This document shows, in pieces, positions 1 to 7,912 of a DNA stretch of 64,000 nt. Origin of the DNA: Sphaerochaeta globosa str. Buddy (GTDB lineage Bacteria; Spirochaetota; Spirochaetia; Sphaerochaetales; Sphaerochaetaceae); contig NC_015152.1 of assembly GCF_000190435.1 (NCBI RefSeq), positions 626,458-690,457 of the forward strand, in the 5' to 3' direction. The notes beneath the pieces are model-generated. The model was given only the letters and a program-made list of their open reading frames with translations, ran no database searches and had not been told where the DNA came from. Both the position numbers and the translations under genes were made by a program. Positions within the stretch are counted from its first letter, which is position 1; each line of letters opens with the position of its first letter.

Positions 1-753
1 ACCGCTGTAGATCAGGTTCATTCCGATGCACTCCCCGTCATCCTTCTTCAGGAATATGCAGGGATTGTGATCGGCACTGGATACACCGGTTTTGCTGTCG
101 TTGATGTAGATACCTGGAAGCAGCGCACGTTCATTCATGTACCGTTCACGCGCCCAAGTTCCGTCGAAGGTTACCAGATTCCAGTCATCGGCATCGAGGT
201 CGAGCTGTGCCGAGGCAAGGTTCTTGATACGGACGCTGCTTGTGCTGTCGTTGTAGATGGTTGCCCTGCGAGTGATGACGTCGCTGTCCTCAAAGACGGT
301 ATAGGTAAGGGTCATTCTGATCGGTAGGCAAGTCTCCTTCAGTGTTATCTCCAAGGTGGTGCAAGTACTTTTATCCCCGTAGGACTCGGGCAGTCCGCTG
401 AACGTTCTCGGCTTGCCGGGAAGAATGCGGAAGCTTTTAACGATGAAATCGAGGGTTTGCATACCTTTGGTGTATTCAATAGTGACCGAACACTCTCGAT
501 AGTCGCCCTTTCCCATGGTAGAATATTCCATACAGAGGTTTGTGAGAAACAAGGTGGGGTGGTCGCTGTCGTATGCAGTGCTCGTTCCGATGTTCAGGCT
601 CCGCTTCTCAGAAAGGGCATCGACACTAATGGTTGGATTGGATAGGAACCTTCCATAGTAGAGGTGCTCCAAATGGCCCGTTTCGGTTATGGCAAACAGA
701 TAGGAGGTATGCTTGGTCGAAAGGTTGAACAGTCGGTCCTTCTTGGAAATCAT
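1..753 (-). CDS. Alpha-galactosidase, GH36 family (N-terminal part; gene runs off the left edge)
   Basis: The minus strand is open from an ATG at 753 to the window edge, giving 251 residues. An AAGGAG ribosome site lies nine bases before the ATG. The translation reads like the N-terminal beta-sandwich of GH36 alpha-galactosidases: LFNLSTKHTSYLF near the start, then GHLEHLYYG, and SAQLDLD followed by WNLVTFDGTWARER, which are typical of the family before the catalytic barrel. Family knowledge: GH36 enzymes hydrolyse terminal alpha-galactosides such as melibiose and raffinose, usually in the cytoplasm; no signal peptide is seen here. The catalytic aspartates lie outside the window, so activity cannot be checked. 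It is divergent from the unknown gene at 845. Confidence 0.85.
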   Translation of the reverse strand, partial: MISKKDRLFNLSTKHTSYLFAITETGHLEHLYYGRFLSNPTISVDALSEKRSLNIGTSTAYDSDHPTLFLTNLCMEYSTMGKGDYRECSVTIEYTKGMQTLDFIVKSFRILPGKPRTFSGLPESYGDKSTCTTLEITLKETCLPIRMTLTYTVFEDSDVITRRATIYNDSTSSVRIKNLASAQLDLDADDWNLVTFDGTWARERYMNERALLPGIYINDSKTGVSSADHNPCIFLKKDDGECIGMNLIYSG

Positions 754-844
754 GAATCTGCACTCCTTGCGTAAGTAAGCGGTATCGAGTAAGAGTATAC
801 TGTCATTAGCGGCATTTTAACACCATGTAATGAGGAGAAACGAG

Positions 845-2089
845 ATGGATATCCGTCGTCTGAGATTGTGGGAGAGTCGCAATGCTACTGTGTTGTCGAA
901 CGACCTGATCAGAGCATTAATCGAAGACCAAGGGGGGATGGTGCTGGAACTCAGTGCTGTTGCCCCTCAGGGCGGCAGGCTCAACGCGCATCTCATTCCC
1001 CATTATCGCGGGACCGGCACGTCGGTATTCAGTGATGAAAATGCCGATTACTGGAAAAACAGCCCCTATCTCTACCAGAAAGGGGGCTCATACTTCAGCT
1101 TTCCCAACTACGGTCCTGCCTATGAGTCCGATCAGGGTCCCCAAGAGCAAAGCGGCTTTACTGCATCCTCCTACTGGATGGTTGAACGCTATGGGACCGA
1201 TCCGGAGTTTGGCGGGGTATGGCTGATGAGTATGGTGCGCAACCGTAAGTCCCGTTGGACAGCGCGCAAGATTGACATGTTGCTGCCCAACCAACCTGTA
1301 CACTATACCGCAATATTCATCACCAACAATGCCCAGGAGGACCTCATCGCCAATACGGCGTGGAACAATGAGCTGGGCGCTCCGTTCTTGGAGTCAGGCT
1401 GTGTGCTCAATGCCAGTGCCAACCTCTGGGCTACAGGATCCGATGACCAGCTTATCGGGGCAACTTCGCGCCTCGTATCTGAAACCCAGTTTGAAGATTG
1501 GAAGAAAGCCCCGCTGAAAGAAGGGGGGACTGTCGACTTGACCGATGTTCCTCCTCCGATCGGAAAAACAGACTTCATCACCGGTGTTGTACCGAGAACC
1601 GCAAACCTTGGTTGGTCGAGTGTGATCAACCCGCGTCAACAGATGGTGTACTTCACCTTCTTCCCCGGACCTGCTGCCTTGGAGGAAGAAATGCTGCCGA
1701 TCAACTTCAATAATTTTCTCTTCGACTATGGCGGAAGAACTGAAACACCATGGGCTTTTTACAGTGGCGGCATGAGCCATCAGTACTCGCTGAACTGTGG
1801 TTCAGGGACCAACCACCTGTATAAAGGCCTCAAGGATGCCCAAAACAGCGATGCAATCCTGGGCGCAGAGACCACGGTGACGATAAAACCGGGAGAGACG
1901 CGAAGCCTTTACTATGCCACAGCCTTCGCCCCCTATGACAACAACCGCATCGGAGGCAACTTCTACTCGGTTGAGCAGGTGGTAGAGGGCATTGTGCTTA
2001 AACGGACCAAGTCGTACGCCTTTTTTCCAGCCGACTCAACCTTCCACTGCCTCAAGATGCTTTGCAAAAGGCTTTTGGCAACGGAGTAA
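845..2089 (+). CDS. Conserved hypothetical protein, possibly a carbohydrate-active beta-sandwich (mutarotase-like) protein
   Basis: 414 residues from the ATG at 845, preceded by GAGGAG seven bases upstream. The ATG at 830 overlaps that ribosome site and is unlikely to be used. No signal peptide or membrane segment is visible. The sequence is rich in Gly, Asn and aromatic residues, with stretches such as GGMVLELS near residue 30, then FSFPNYGPAY and YTAIFITNNAQ. The spacing of these resembles galactose-mutarotase-like beta-sandwich proteins, but I do not recognise a named family. Its position beside a divergent GH36 alpha-galactosidase makes a role in oligosaccharide use plausible; that is inference from context only. 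Confidence 0.6.
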   Translation: MDIRRLRLWESRNATVLSNDLIRALIEDQGGMVLELSAVAPQGGRLNAHLIPHYRGTGTSVFSDENADYWKNSPYLYQKGGSYFSFPNYGPAYESDQGPQEQSGFTASSYWMVERYGTDPEFGGVWLMSMVRNRKSRWTARKIDMLLPNQPVHYTAIFITNNAQEDLIANTAWNNELGAPFLESGCVLNASANLWATGSDDQLIGATSRLVSETQFEDWKKAPLKEGGTVDLTDVPPPIGKTDFITGVVPRTANLGWSSVINPRQQMVYFTFFPGPAALEEEMLPINFNNFLFDYGGRTETPWAFYSGGMSHQYSLNCGSGTNHLYKGLKDAQNSDAILGAETTVTIKPGETRSLYYATAFAPYDNNRIGGNFYSVEQVVEGIVLKRTKSYAFFPADSTFHCLKMLCKRLLATE

Positions 2090-2091
2090 AG

Positions 2092-2123
2092 AAAAAGGCC
2101 ACCTCAAGGAAGGTGGCCTTTTT
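2092..2123. terminator. Bidirectional intrinsic terminator
   Basis: A stem AAAAAGGCCACCT / AGGTGGCCTTTTT around a six-base loop, with A and T runs on either side, separates two convergent genes. Both strands give a hairpin followed by U residues. The core GGCCACCT stem recurs after the paralogous genes at 3131 and 5624. Confidence 0.85.
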
Positions 2124-2136
2124 CAGCAATATTTGA

Positions 2137-2676
2137 TTACGTTGCAGTATAGGTGAAGGTTACGGTGCCTTCGTAGGTTCCTTCAACAGCAGCATCGAAG
2201 CTCGTCTGGTCGACCGAGAGGGAGATTTGATGGGACTCGCTGGAAAGGCCGGTCAGGCTGGCTACAGTGATAACATCAACAGCAGTGCCAGCAGTCGCTC
2301 CATCGGTGGTAAACGTAACGCCGTTCACTCCGACGGTGTAATCGATGTAGGCGGTGATGGAGCTGACAGTGCTGGCCATGGCGGTGGCTTCCATGGTCAC
2401 CGTGTATCCGGTACGGTTGTTGGACAAGGTGGAGAGATACGCATCAAAATCCTGTGACCCTGCCTCAGTCACTCCCAGAGGACTATCAAATCCATCAGCA
2501 GTATTAAAAGATCCGGGAGAAGTCCCTGTGAAAACTTCGGCTGTGATCTTCATCTTGTTGATACCTTGAATGGTGGTGCTCACATCGAAGCTTGAATCAG
2601 CAGGATTGGTGGCAGCGAAGAGGCCAACAGTGAATATGGTTACTATCAGAAGTACGGCTATGATGTTCTTTTTCAT
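2137..2676 (-). CDS. Small exported protein, paralogous family member A
   Basis: 179 residues with a clear signal peptide (MKKN, hydrophobic run, cleavage after LFA near residue 21). The mature part is Thr/Ser/Ala/Val rich, has no cysteine, and looks like an all-beta fold. It aligns with the products at 3131, 5624 and 23861: all share INKMKIT near residue 40, SNNRTGY-type in the middle and a G-Y-x-G-T-V-T-F-T-Y ending. That last strand resembles the closing strand of spore-coat-U or pilin-type Ig sandwiches, but this is only pattern resemblance. Start chosen because AAAGGAAC precedes the ATG. Monocistronic with its own promoter and terminator. Function unknown; a periplasmic or surface protein is the likeliest role. 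Confidence 0.8.
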   Translation of the reverse strand: MKKNIIAVLLIVTIFTVGLFAATNPADSSFDVSTTIQGINKMKITAEVFTGTSPGSFNTADGFDSPLGVTEAGSQDFDAYLSTLSNNRTGYTVTMEATAMASTVSSITAYIDYTVGVNGVTFTTDGATAGTAVDVITVASLTGLSSESHQISLSVDQTSFDAAVEGTYEGTVTFTYTAT

Positions 2677-2690
2677 TTTATGTTCCTTTC

Positions 2691-2780
2691 GAAGCTTTCA
2701 GCTCCGCTACAAGGCTGCTAATGTTCTGTTCAATTCCTTAAGCACATCTATACTATAGTAAAACACTAGACTTATGTCAA
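2691..2780 (-). promoter_or_regulatory. Promoter and leader stem-loop of family member A
   Basis: On the minus strand TTGACA (2775-2780), a 17-base spacer and TATAGT (2752-2757) form a near-consensus housekeeping promoter. The transcript would begin near a conserved GATGTGCTTA segment. Just before the ribosome site, GGAGC-TGAAA-GCTTC (2691-2705) can form a five-pair hairpin including one G-U pair. Confidence 0.8.
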
Positions 2781-2891
2781 CATGAAGAAGGCAAATTTGT
2801 ATTTCTAGCAAGGAAACCAAAAATATTACAGTATTAAATATAATAAAGCTATATATAAAAAAGAAAAAACAATCTTTATGATTTTTCTAGA

Positions 2892-2998
2892 CATGTGACA
2901 TAATGCAACAGAATTGATAGGATTTTAAGGAGATTCTAGAAAAATCAGTGTTGCATAGGCCTATTTATTAACTTGAAAATTGGAGCTCTGACATAAGC
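2892..2998. promoter_or_regulatory. Upstream boxes of family member A in an AT-rich spacer
   Basis: The spacer 2781-3074 is very AT-rich and contains no gene. It holds CATGTGACATAATGCAAC at 2892-2909 and TCTGACATAAGC at 2987-2998. Both resemble the ACTTRTGACA box found at the same distance upstream of the other paralogues. No regulator is known from the sequence. Confidence 0.45.
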
Positions 2999-3074
2999 AA
3001 ACCTCATGTCTTTACCCAGTAAATTGTGGGCATTGATGGCCTTCCTCCCCGTTGCCCCCATCTAGGAAAAGAAG

Positions 3075-3101
3075 AAGGCCACCTGCTGGACAGGTGGCCT
3101 T
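3075..3101 (-). terminator. Terminator of family member B
   Basis: AAGGCCACCTG / CAGGTGGCCTT with a five-base loop, followed on the minus strand by a short pyrimidine run. It is almost identical to the hairpin after member C. Confidence 0.75.
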
Positions 3102-3130
3102 GGACAGACAAGTTTATAGTGGTGGTTCTG

Positions 3131-3664
3131 TTAGTTGGCAATGTAGGTGAAAGTCACCGTTCCGGAGTAGTTGCCCTCGACTGCTGCATTGAAGCTGGTC
3201 GCATCGACTGACAGAGTGATGGGATGTGACTGGCTGGTAAGGCCGGTCAGGCTTGCAACGGTGATGACATCTACAGGAGTAACAACGGTTGCACCTGCAG
3301 TGGTGAGGGACTTGGTGTTAACACCAACGGTGTAGTTGATGTAGGAGGTGGTCTGACCTGCGACTGTACTGGTCATGGCCGTTGCACCCATGGTTACCTT
3401 GTAACCCGTGCGTTTGTTGGACATGGTGGACAGGTATGCGCTGAAGGTTTGAGCTCCCGGGGCTGTCACGGTAAGCGGGCCTGCATAGATGATTGCATCG
3501 TCGAAGGATACAGGAGTGGCTCCGTTGAAGGCGGCTGTGGTGATCTTCATTTTGTTGATGCCGGCGACAGCAGTAGATACGTTAAAGCTGGCGGGGTCAA
3601 CAGCGAAGGCAGAGACGGTGGAGAATACGATTAACAGAAGTACGGCGATGATGCTCTTTTTCAT
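3131..3664 (-). CDS. Small exported protein, paralogous family member B
   Basis: 177 residues; signal peptide MKKSIIAVLLL with cleavage after SAFA near residue 20. It is very close to member C (5624-6157) over its whole length, for example FNVSTAV, FSAYLSTMSN and the identical SYINYTVGVNTKSLTTAGAT block. Members B and C are therefore a recent duplication, while A and D are more distant. The mature domain has no Cys and only isolated aromatic residues, ending GNYSGTVTFTYIAN. It has its own promoter, leader hairpin and terminator. The role is unknown; strong regulatory signals suggest an abundant product (inference). Confidence 0.82.
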   Translation of the reverse strand: MKKSIIAVLLLIVFSTVSAFAVDPASFNVSTAVAGINKMKITTAAFNGATPVSFDDAIIYAGPLTVTAPGAQTFSAYLSTMSNKRTGYKVTMGATAMTSTVAGQTTSYINYTVGVNTKSLTTAGATVVTPVDVITVASLTGLTSQSHPITLSVDATSFNAAVEGNYSGTVTFTYIAN

Positions 3665-3679
3665 GATGTAATCCTTTTC

Positions 3680-3770
3680 GAAGCTTTCCGCTTCGGTGCA
3701 AGTTTCTATGTGTCCTGTGCCTTTTTCCTAAGCACATCTGTACTATACTGAAACAAGAGACTTATGTCAA
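3680..3770 (-). promoter_or_regulatory. Promoter and leader stem-loop of family member B
   Basis: TTGACA (3765-3770), 17 bases, TATAGT (3742-3747) on the minus strand. The leader carries GAAGC-GGAAA-GCTTC (3680-3694), a perfect five-pair hairpin directly before the AAAAGGAT ribosome site. Confidence 0.85.
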
Positions 3771-3880
3771 CAGATACTAAAAAAATCTGTAAAAAAAATA
3801 AATAAAATAGTATAATAGAATATATAAATGATGCAATTTAATATTATATATAGAAATAACAAAGTATCATTCGTTTCTCT

Positions 3881-3980
3881 TACTTATGACAACAATGCAC
3901 ATACAAAGAAAGACTGTTGAGAAGTCTCAAGAGAATTGATATATGTTAAACACTATAAAAGTCTGAACTATGACAGAAGT
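3881..3980. promoter_or_regulatory. Upstream boxes of family member B
   Basis: TACTTATGACAACAATGCAC at 3881-3900 and AACTATGACAGAAGT at 3966-3980 lie in an AT-rich spacer (3771-4183). The same two boxes recur almost letter for letter upstream of member C. The spacer must also hold the promoter of the divergent metallophosphoesterase gene, which I could not place with confidence. Confidence 0.5.
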
Positions 3981-4183
3981 ATGAATTGTCTCTTGACTAG
4001 GTTCCGAGCCCTGTGCTTTGGCGCAATTGCTGGTTGTGCAGAGAATTCCTCATGGGGTTCTGTACTGTGTGATATACTCGGAAATGTCACTTAATCTCTG
4101 TTGCTTGTACGGTAGGAGGCCTTGGATTGCATGCTGCCGGTAATAGGTTGGTATGAAGTAATTAGAAAAGGAGAATTTACTCT

Positions 4184-5482
4184 ATGAAAAAACGTTGGGT
4201 GGTATGTGGCTTGATCATCATGATCGTAAGTCTTCTTGGGTGTAAGCAGCTTGCAAGAACGGAGCAGGCAGTTCCTGGATCTGAGGCCTTATGGTCGGTG
4301 CAAAGTGAAGTAAGAAATAAAGTGGTGGTCGTAAGTGACCTTCATTTTGGAATTGATGATAGATACTCTGAGACGATTGAGAATCGCAAGGTGTTCATCA
4401 CCTTCTTGGAACGTCTTGGAGCCATGAGCGATGTAAGCGAGTTGGTTCTTGCTGGAGACTTCCTGGATGATTGGTACCTGCCTCTGACGTATCCTGCGTA
4501 TACGGACTCGGATGCCTTCTATCGGCAAGTCATACAAACCAACCAGGAAGTATTTGATGGATTGCAGGCGCTGCTGGATAAGGGGATACGAGTAACCTAT
4601 GTACCGGGAAACCACGACATGCTTTTGGAAAGTGCTGTTTTGCAGGAGGCGTTGCCCGGTATCAACCAAGCACGTGATGCCCGCGGGTTGGGTGCCTATG
4701 TGACAGGCCTTCGGGATGAGATTGTGATAGAGCATGGACACCGATACGATGTGTTCTCTGCACCTGAGCATATAGCCAATAAGGATTTGACCGTTGGCGT
4801 AGATTCCATGCTTCCTCCGGGATATTTCTATGCGCGCTTTGCAGCAAGCTGGGTCTTACAAGGAAAGCCTCTGATCAAAAAGGATTATCCGACGATCACC
4901 CAAGTTCCCGATCCCAAATCGAACTCCGATCAGTTTGGTGCCTATCTGTACTATAGAATATGGAATAGTGAATTGGGCAACCGGATCACTCCATTTGAAC
5001 GATTTGAGGATAAGGTTCTCGAGATGCAGCACAATGGATACAACGGTAACTATTCGATTGCAGATTTCTATCCTGTAGTACAGCGTGATGGTACAATTAG
5101 TGCCCCGACGCTTTTCAGGAATTTTCAACGTACATGGGATAAGAATCAGGAAATCAATCTGGTCGAGCATAAGACATCCTTCATCGAGAGCGTGGCGGGA
5201 ACACTGGACGGCGACTATTTCTTCAAACAGGCTAAGAAACAGTATTTGCTAAACCCCGAGAAAAAAGTGGATGTAGTGGTATTCGGCCATACCCATAGAC
5301 CGGGGCTAGAGAAACTACCCGATTATGATGGTAAGTACTATGTGAACAGTGGGACCTGGATCGATCATAACACCTACCACCCGGGTGCAAGCACCTTTGT
5401 GGTGATTACCTCGTCTGAGACTGTCGATACCGCTCAGCTCTACGAGTACTACAAGGATGGAACGGTAACATTGCTGAAGTAA
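4184..5482 (+). CDS. Lipoprotein metallophosphoesterase (calcineurin-like)
   Basis: 432 residues. A lipoprotein signal ends in LLGC with Cys20 as the likely lipidated residue, so the enzyme should be anchored in an envelope membrane. Metal-binding motifs of the calcineurin-like fold are present in order: SDLH (Asp52, His54), AGDFLDD (about 90-96), GNHD (about 145) and GHTH near residue 370. Family knowledge: such enzymes use two metal ions to cleave phosphomono- or diesters; the DLH/GDFLDD pattern is like UDP-diacylglucosamine hydrolase relatives. The substrate cannot be read from the sequence. AAGGAG precedes the ATG. It sits alone, opposite in direction to the exported paralogues on both sides. 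Confidence 0.85.
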   Translation: MKKRWVVCGLIIMIVSLLGCKQLARTEQAVPGSEALWSVQSEVRNKVVVVSDLHFGIDDRYSETIENRKVFITFLERLGAMSDVSELVLAGDFLDDWYLPLTYPAYTDSDAFYRQVIQTNQEVFDGLQALLDKGIRVTYVPGNHDMLLESAVLQEALPGINQARDARGLGAYVTGLRDEIVIEHGHRYDVFSAPEHIANKDLTVGVDSMLPPGYFYARFAASWVLQGKPLIKKDYPTITQVPDPKSNSDQFGAYLYYRIWNSELGNRITPFERFEDKVLEMQHNGYNGNYSIADFYPVVQRDGTISAPTLFRNFQRTWDKNQEINLVEHKTSFIESVAGTLDGDYFFKQAKKQYLLNPEKKVDVVVFGHTHRPGLEKLPDYDGKYYVNSGTWIDHNTYHPGASTFVVITSSETVDTAQLYEYYKDGTVTLLK

Positions 5483-5525
5483 TGGAATAGGCTAGCGTGA
5501 AGACACAAAGAGAAAGAATCAACTA

Positions 5526-5551
5526 GGGGAGCCGAGAAGGCTCCCCCTTTC
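5526..5551 (+). terminator. Terminator of the metallophosphoesterase gene
   Basis: GGGGAGCC / GGCTCCCC with a short GAGAA loop followed by CTTTCT, 43 bases after the stop codon. Confidence 0.8.
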
Positions 5552-5567
5552 TATCAGGACCAAAGAG

Positions 5568-5594
5568 AAGGCCACCTGCGAAACAGGTGGCCTT
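5568..5594 (-). terminator. Terminator of family member C
   Basis: AAGGCCACCTG / CAGGTGGCCTT with a five-base loop. The stem is identical to the one after member B, so the duplication included the terminator. Confidence 0.75.
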
Positions 5595-5623
5595 GGACAG
5601 ACAAGTTTGCATTGTTGGTTCTT

Positions 5624-6157
5624 TTAGTTTGCGGTATAGGTGAAGGTTACCGTCCCGGAGTAGGTGCCCTCGACTGCTGCATCGAAGCTGGTTGCATCGA
5701 CTGACAGGGAGATTGCATGAGACTGGCTTGCAAGGCCGGTCAGGCTGGCTACGGTGATGACTTCTACAGGGGTAACTACAGTTGCACCTGCAGTGGTGAG
5801 GGACTTGGTGTTAACACCTACGGTGTAGTTGATGTAGGAGGTGGTCTGTCCTGCGACTGCACTGGTCATAGCGGTTGCACCCATAGTCACTTTGTACCCA
5901 ATTCTGTTGTTGGACATGGTGGAAAGGTATGCACTGAAGGTCTGAGGTCCAGAGGTGGTTACCCCAAGAGGTCCGACGAATGCAAGCGCAGAATTGAAAG
6001 ATGCAGGAGTGGTTCCGCTGAAGGCGGCTTGCGTGATCTTCATCTTGTTGATGCCGTTGACAGCAGTAGAGACGTTGAAGCTGGCAGGGTCAACTGCGAA
6101 GGCTGATACAGTGGAGAGGGCGATTACCAGAAGTACGGCTACGATGTTTTTTTTCAT
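5624..6157 (-). CDS. Small exported protein, paralogous family member C
   Basis: 177 residues with signal peptide cleavage after SAFA. It differs from member B mainly in the exposed-looking segment around residues 45-70 (FSGTTPASFNSALAF instead of FNGATPVSFDDAIIY) while the rest is nearly the same. Such patchy divergence suggests that one loop or face is under different selection, which is inference. It ends GTYSGTVTFTYTAN. It has its own promoter and leader hairpin and a terminator shared in sequence with B. Function unknown. Confidence 0.82.
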   Translation of the reverse strand: MKKNIVAVLLVIALSTVSAFAVDPASFNVSTAVNGINKMKITQAAFSGTTPASFNSALAFVGPLGVTTSGPQTFSAYLSTMSNNRIGYKVTMGATAMTSAVAGQTTSYINYTVGVNTKSLTTAGATVVTPVEVITVASLTGLASQSHAISLSVDATSFDAAVEGTYSGTVTFTYTAN

Positions 6158-6172
6158 GATGTAATCCTTTTC

Positions 6173-6263
6173 GAAGCTTTCTGCTTCGGTGCAAGTTTCG
6201 TATTGTCCTGTGCCTTTTTCCTAAGCACACTCATACTATATAAAAACAGACGACTTATGTCAA
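6173..6263 (-). promoter_or_regulatory. Promoter and leader stem-loop of family member C
   Basis: TTGACA (6258-6263), 17 bases, TATAGT (6235-6240) on the minus strand. The hairpin GAAGC-AGAAA-GCTTC lies at 6173-6187 before the ribosome site. Confidence 0.85.
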
Positions 6264-6374
6264 CAGATTTTAAATAAAATAGTAAAAACTATTGAAAATT
6301 TTAAAAAACCATGAATGAAATATATTTATATTAATATATTATATATAAATAATGATGTTTGGCGCAGTTGTTAT

Positions 6375-6483
6375 ACTTGTGACAACAATGAACATTGGTG
6401 GAATGATTTTTCCCCTATTGTGCAAAGTATTAAGAAGATTGATAAAGATGAAACAATCAAGAAGTAACAACTATGACAGAAGT
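6375..6483. promoter_or_regulatory. Upstream boxes of family member C
   Basis: ACTTGTGACAACAATG at 6375-6390 and AACTATGACAGAAGT at 6469-6483, spaced as in member B. The rest of 6264-6555 is AT-rich and I see no gene or clear terminator in it. Confidence 0.5.
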
Positions 6484-6555
6484 TACAGACTTATTACAGG
6501 ACCTTCTGTACTCTGTGTATTGTTGATATCGCTGAAGGTAGGGATAAACAGAAAC

Positions 6556-7212
6556 TTATTGCAGCGTGAAACGAATTGGATAGCGTAAGGTTACCGCTAC
6601 CGGAGTATCCTGGTACAAAGCAGGAGAAGTCTTGAATGAGGTGAACGCTGCTATGGCAGCTTCAGCCAGGCCGTACCCGGGATCCTCTTCAACCACAATT
6701 CGTTCAACCAATCCGCTCTCTGCAATGAAAAGCCTGACTATGACCAGACCTTCCTTGCGTTGTCTCTTCGCTAGAGGTGGATATACTATTCTTGCAGCAA
6801 GCAGAGCCCTGTCAAAGACAGGAGCTAGGGTAACTGACTCAACAGGATAGTACCCATCGATAAGCATTGGTGTGTTTTCTTCTGCCTGTTCTGCTGCTGC
6901 TTGCTTCTCAACCTGCTGAACCATAGGCTCTTGTGTTTGAGTATGGCTTTCCGTTTGTTCCTGGATAGGCAGATTCTCTGGTTGGGGAATTGGCGGGACT
7001 GATGGTTCCTCTTTCAGAACTTCCTCTCTAGCCGGTGTTGTCTCTTTCGTGGAATGCTCAACAGCAATCCTGTCCACCAGCGAAATCGTTGCCGCCTTTG
7101 CTGCTGCAACTGGGATTGGTTCTTGTATCTGAAAGGAAATTGGGAGGAATAGGAAAGCAGTCAACAAAGCTGTTACTCCAATACCCAGCAGGAATGCATA
7201 GCGCAGTTTCAT
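6556..7212 (-). CDS. tonB: TonB family energy-transducing protein
   Basis: 218 residues. One N-terminal membrane anchor (about residues 5-27), then a Pro/Glu/Gln-rich linker that would span the periplasm (about 45-125), then a C-terminal TonB domain (about 130-218) with YPPLAKRQRKEGLVIVRLFI and a closing YPIRFTLQ strand. The YP-x-x-A-x-x-x-x-x-G-x-V-x-V pattern is diagnostic. It passes proton-motive energy from ExbB/ExbD to an outer-membrane receptor. Last gene of the operon that begins with the receptor at 10182; it overlaps the preceding exbD by four bases, which implies translational coupling. Confidence 0.9.
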   Translation of the reverse strand: MKLRYAFLLGIGVTALLTAFLFLPISFQIQEPIPVAAAKAATISLVDRIAVEHSTKETTPAREEVLKEEPSVPPIPQPENLPIQEQTESHTQTQEPMVQQVEKQAAAEQAEENTPMLIDGYYPVESVTLAPVFDRALLAARIVYPPLAKRQRKEGLVIVRLFIAESGLVERIVVEEDPGYGLAEAAIAAFTSFKTSPALYQDTPVAVTLRYPIRFTLQ

Positions 7213-7562
7213 TCTTGCTCCTCCACCAAAAGGTGCACTGTCTCCACACCTATTGCTTTCAGCTCTTCAATGATCGGATGAAGCGCTCCATACGCCGTTG
7301 CCTTGTCAGCAAGCAGGGCATATACAGATTTTTTTTCAAGCATGTCCAACGTGATACGCTTGCCTTGCTGATAGACCTCCCCATTCTTTGCAATGAACAA
7401 GGTAGGGATGTTCGCAAGGTCAATGACCTGTCCCTGTGTTTGGGCTGGATCGAGGGGTACAGGAGTCTGAAACGAGGTTATTGCCATAATGAGGAAGAAA
7501 AGCAGCAAGAGAAAGGCAATATCGGTAAGGGCGGAGGGTGGGGTAGGTCGCTTCTTCCTCAT
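7209..7562 (-). CDS. exbD: ExbD/TolR family biopolymer transport protein (second copy)
   Basis: 117 residues with a cytoplasmic start MRKKRPTPPSALTD, one membrane helix (IAFLLLLFFLIMAIT) and a periplasmic domain. The conserved helix aspartate is present in the LTDIAFLLLLFF motif. With ExbB it forms the proton-driven motor for TonB. It overlaps the upstream exbD by four bases and the downstream tonB by four. The periplasmic part differs from the other ExbD, so the pair may form a hetero-oligomer. Confidence 0.88.
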   Translation of the reverse strand: MRKKRPTPPSALTDIAFLLLLFFLIMAITSFQTPVPLDPAQTQGQVIDLANIPTLFIAKNGEVYQQGKRITLDMLEKKSVYALLADKATAYGALHPIIEELKAIGVETVHLLVEEQE

Positions 7563-7912
7563 GGCATTACCTCTAGGCTCAGCGAGCTGAGTGGATACTG
7601 CTCAAGCAGTGACATAAGCGAAACAACCGTCTGCCAATCGGTCTTGGCTTCGATGGCAAGGCTTAGGTGAGGTTCCTGGTTGAGGAAAGGAGTCAATTCA
7701 GCATTCTGTAGAACTCTATCCTGGAAGAGAAGTGTTCCATCGTGTTTGAGCGTTAGCTCTAGGGGATCTTGGGCTTCACCGATAAGAATTGCACTGCTGC
7801 TCATGTTCAGTTCCAGGCTGTGCGAGGCCGCAACTCCTGAGAGCAGGAGAAAGAAGATAATGAGAAGGAAAGCAATGTCGCTGCTTTGGCCTAACTCTTT
7901 TCGTTTTCGCAT
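7559..7912 (-). CDS. exbD: ExbD/TolR family biopolymer transport protein (first copy)
   Basis: 117 residues: MRKRKELGQSSDIAFLLIIFFLLLSG gives the cytoplasmic tail, the membrane aspartate and the single helix. The C-terminal domain of about 75 residues is periplasmic. It begins inside the 3' end of exbB (22-base overlap) and its stop overlaps the start of the second exbD. Two consecutive exbD genes are common in bacteria with dedicated Ton motors. Confidence 0.88.
   Translation of the reverse strand: MRKRKELGQSSDIAFLLIIFFLLLSGVAASHSLELNMSSSAILIGEAQDPLELTLKHDGTLLFQDRVLQNAELTPFLNQEPHLSLAIEAKTDWQTVVSLMSLLEQYPLSSLSLEVMP

Noticed and set aside
954-1780. Several open frames on both strands inside the 845 gene
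   Set aside because: They overlap the long frame with a ribosome site and family-like composition, and none has its own start signals.
3680-3770. Leader hairpin considered as a c-di-GMP or other known riboswitch
   Set aside because: The leader is too short and lacks the conserved cores of known riboswitch classes; only a simple stem-loop is supported.
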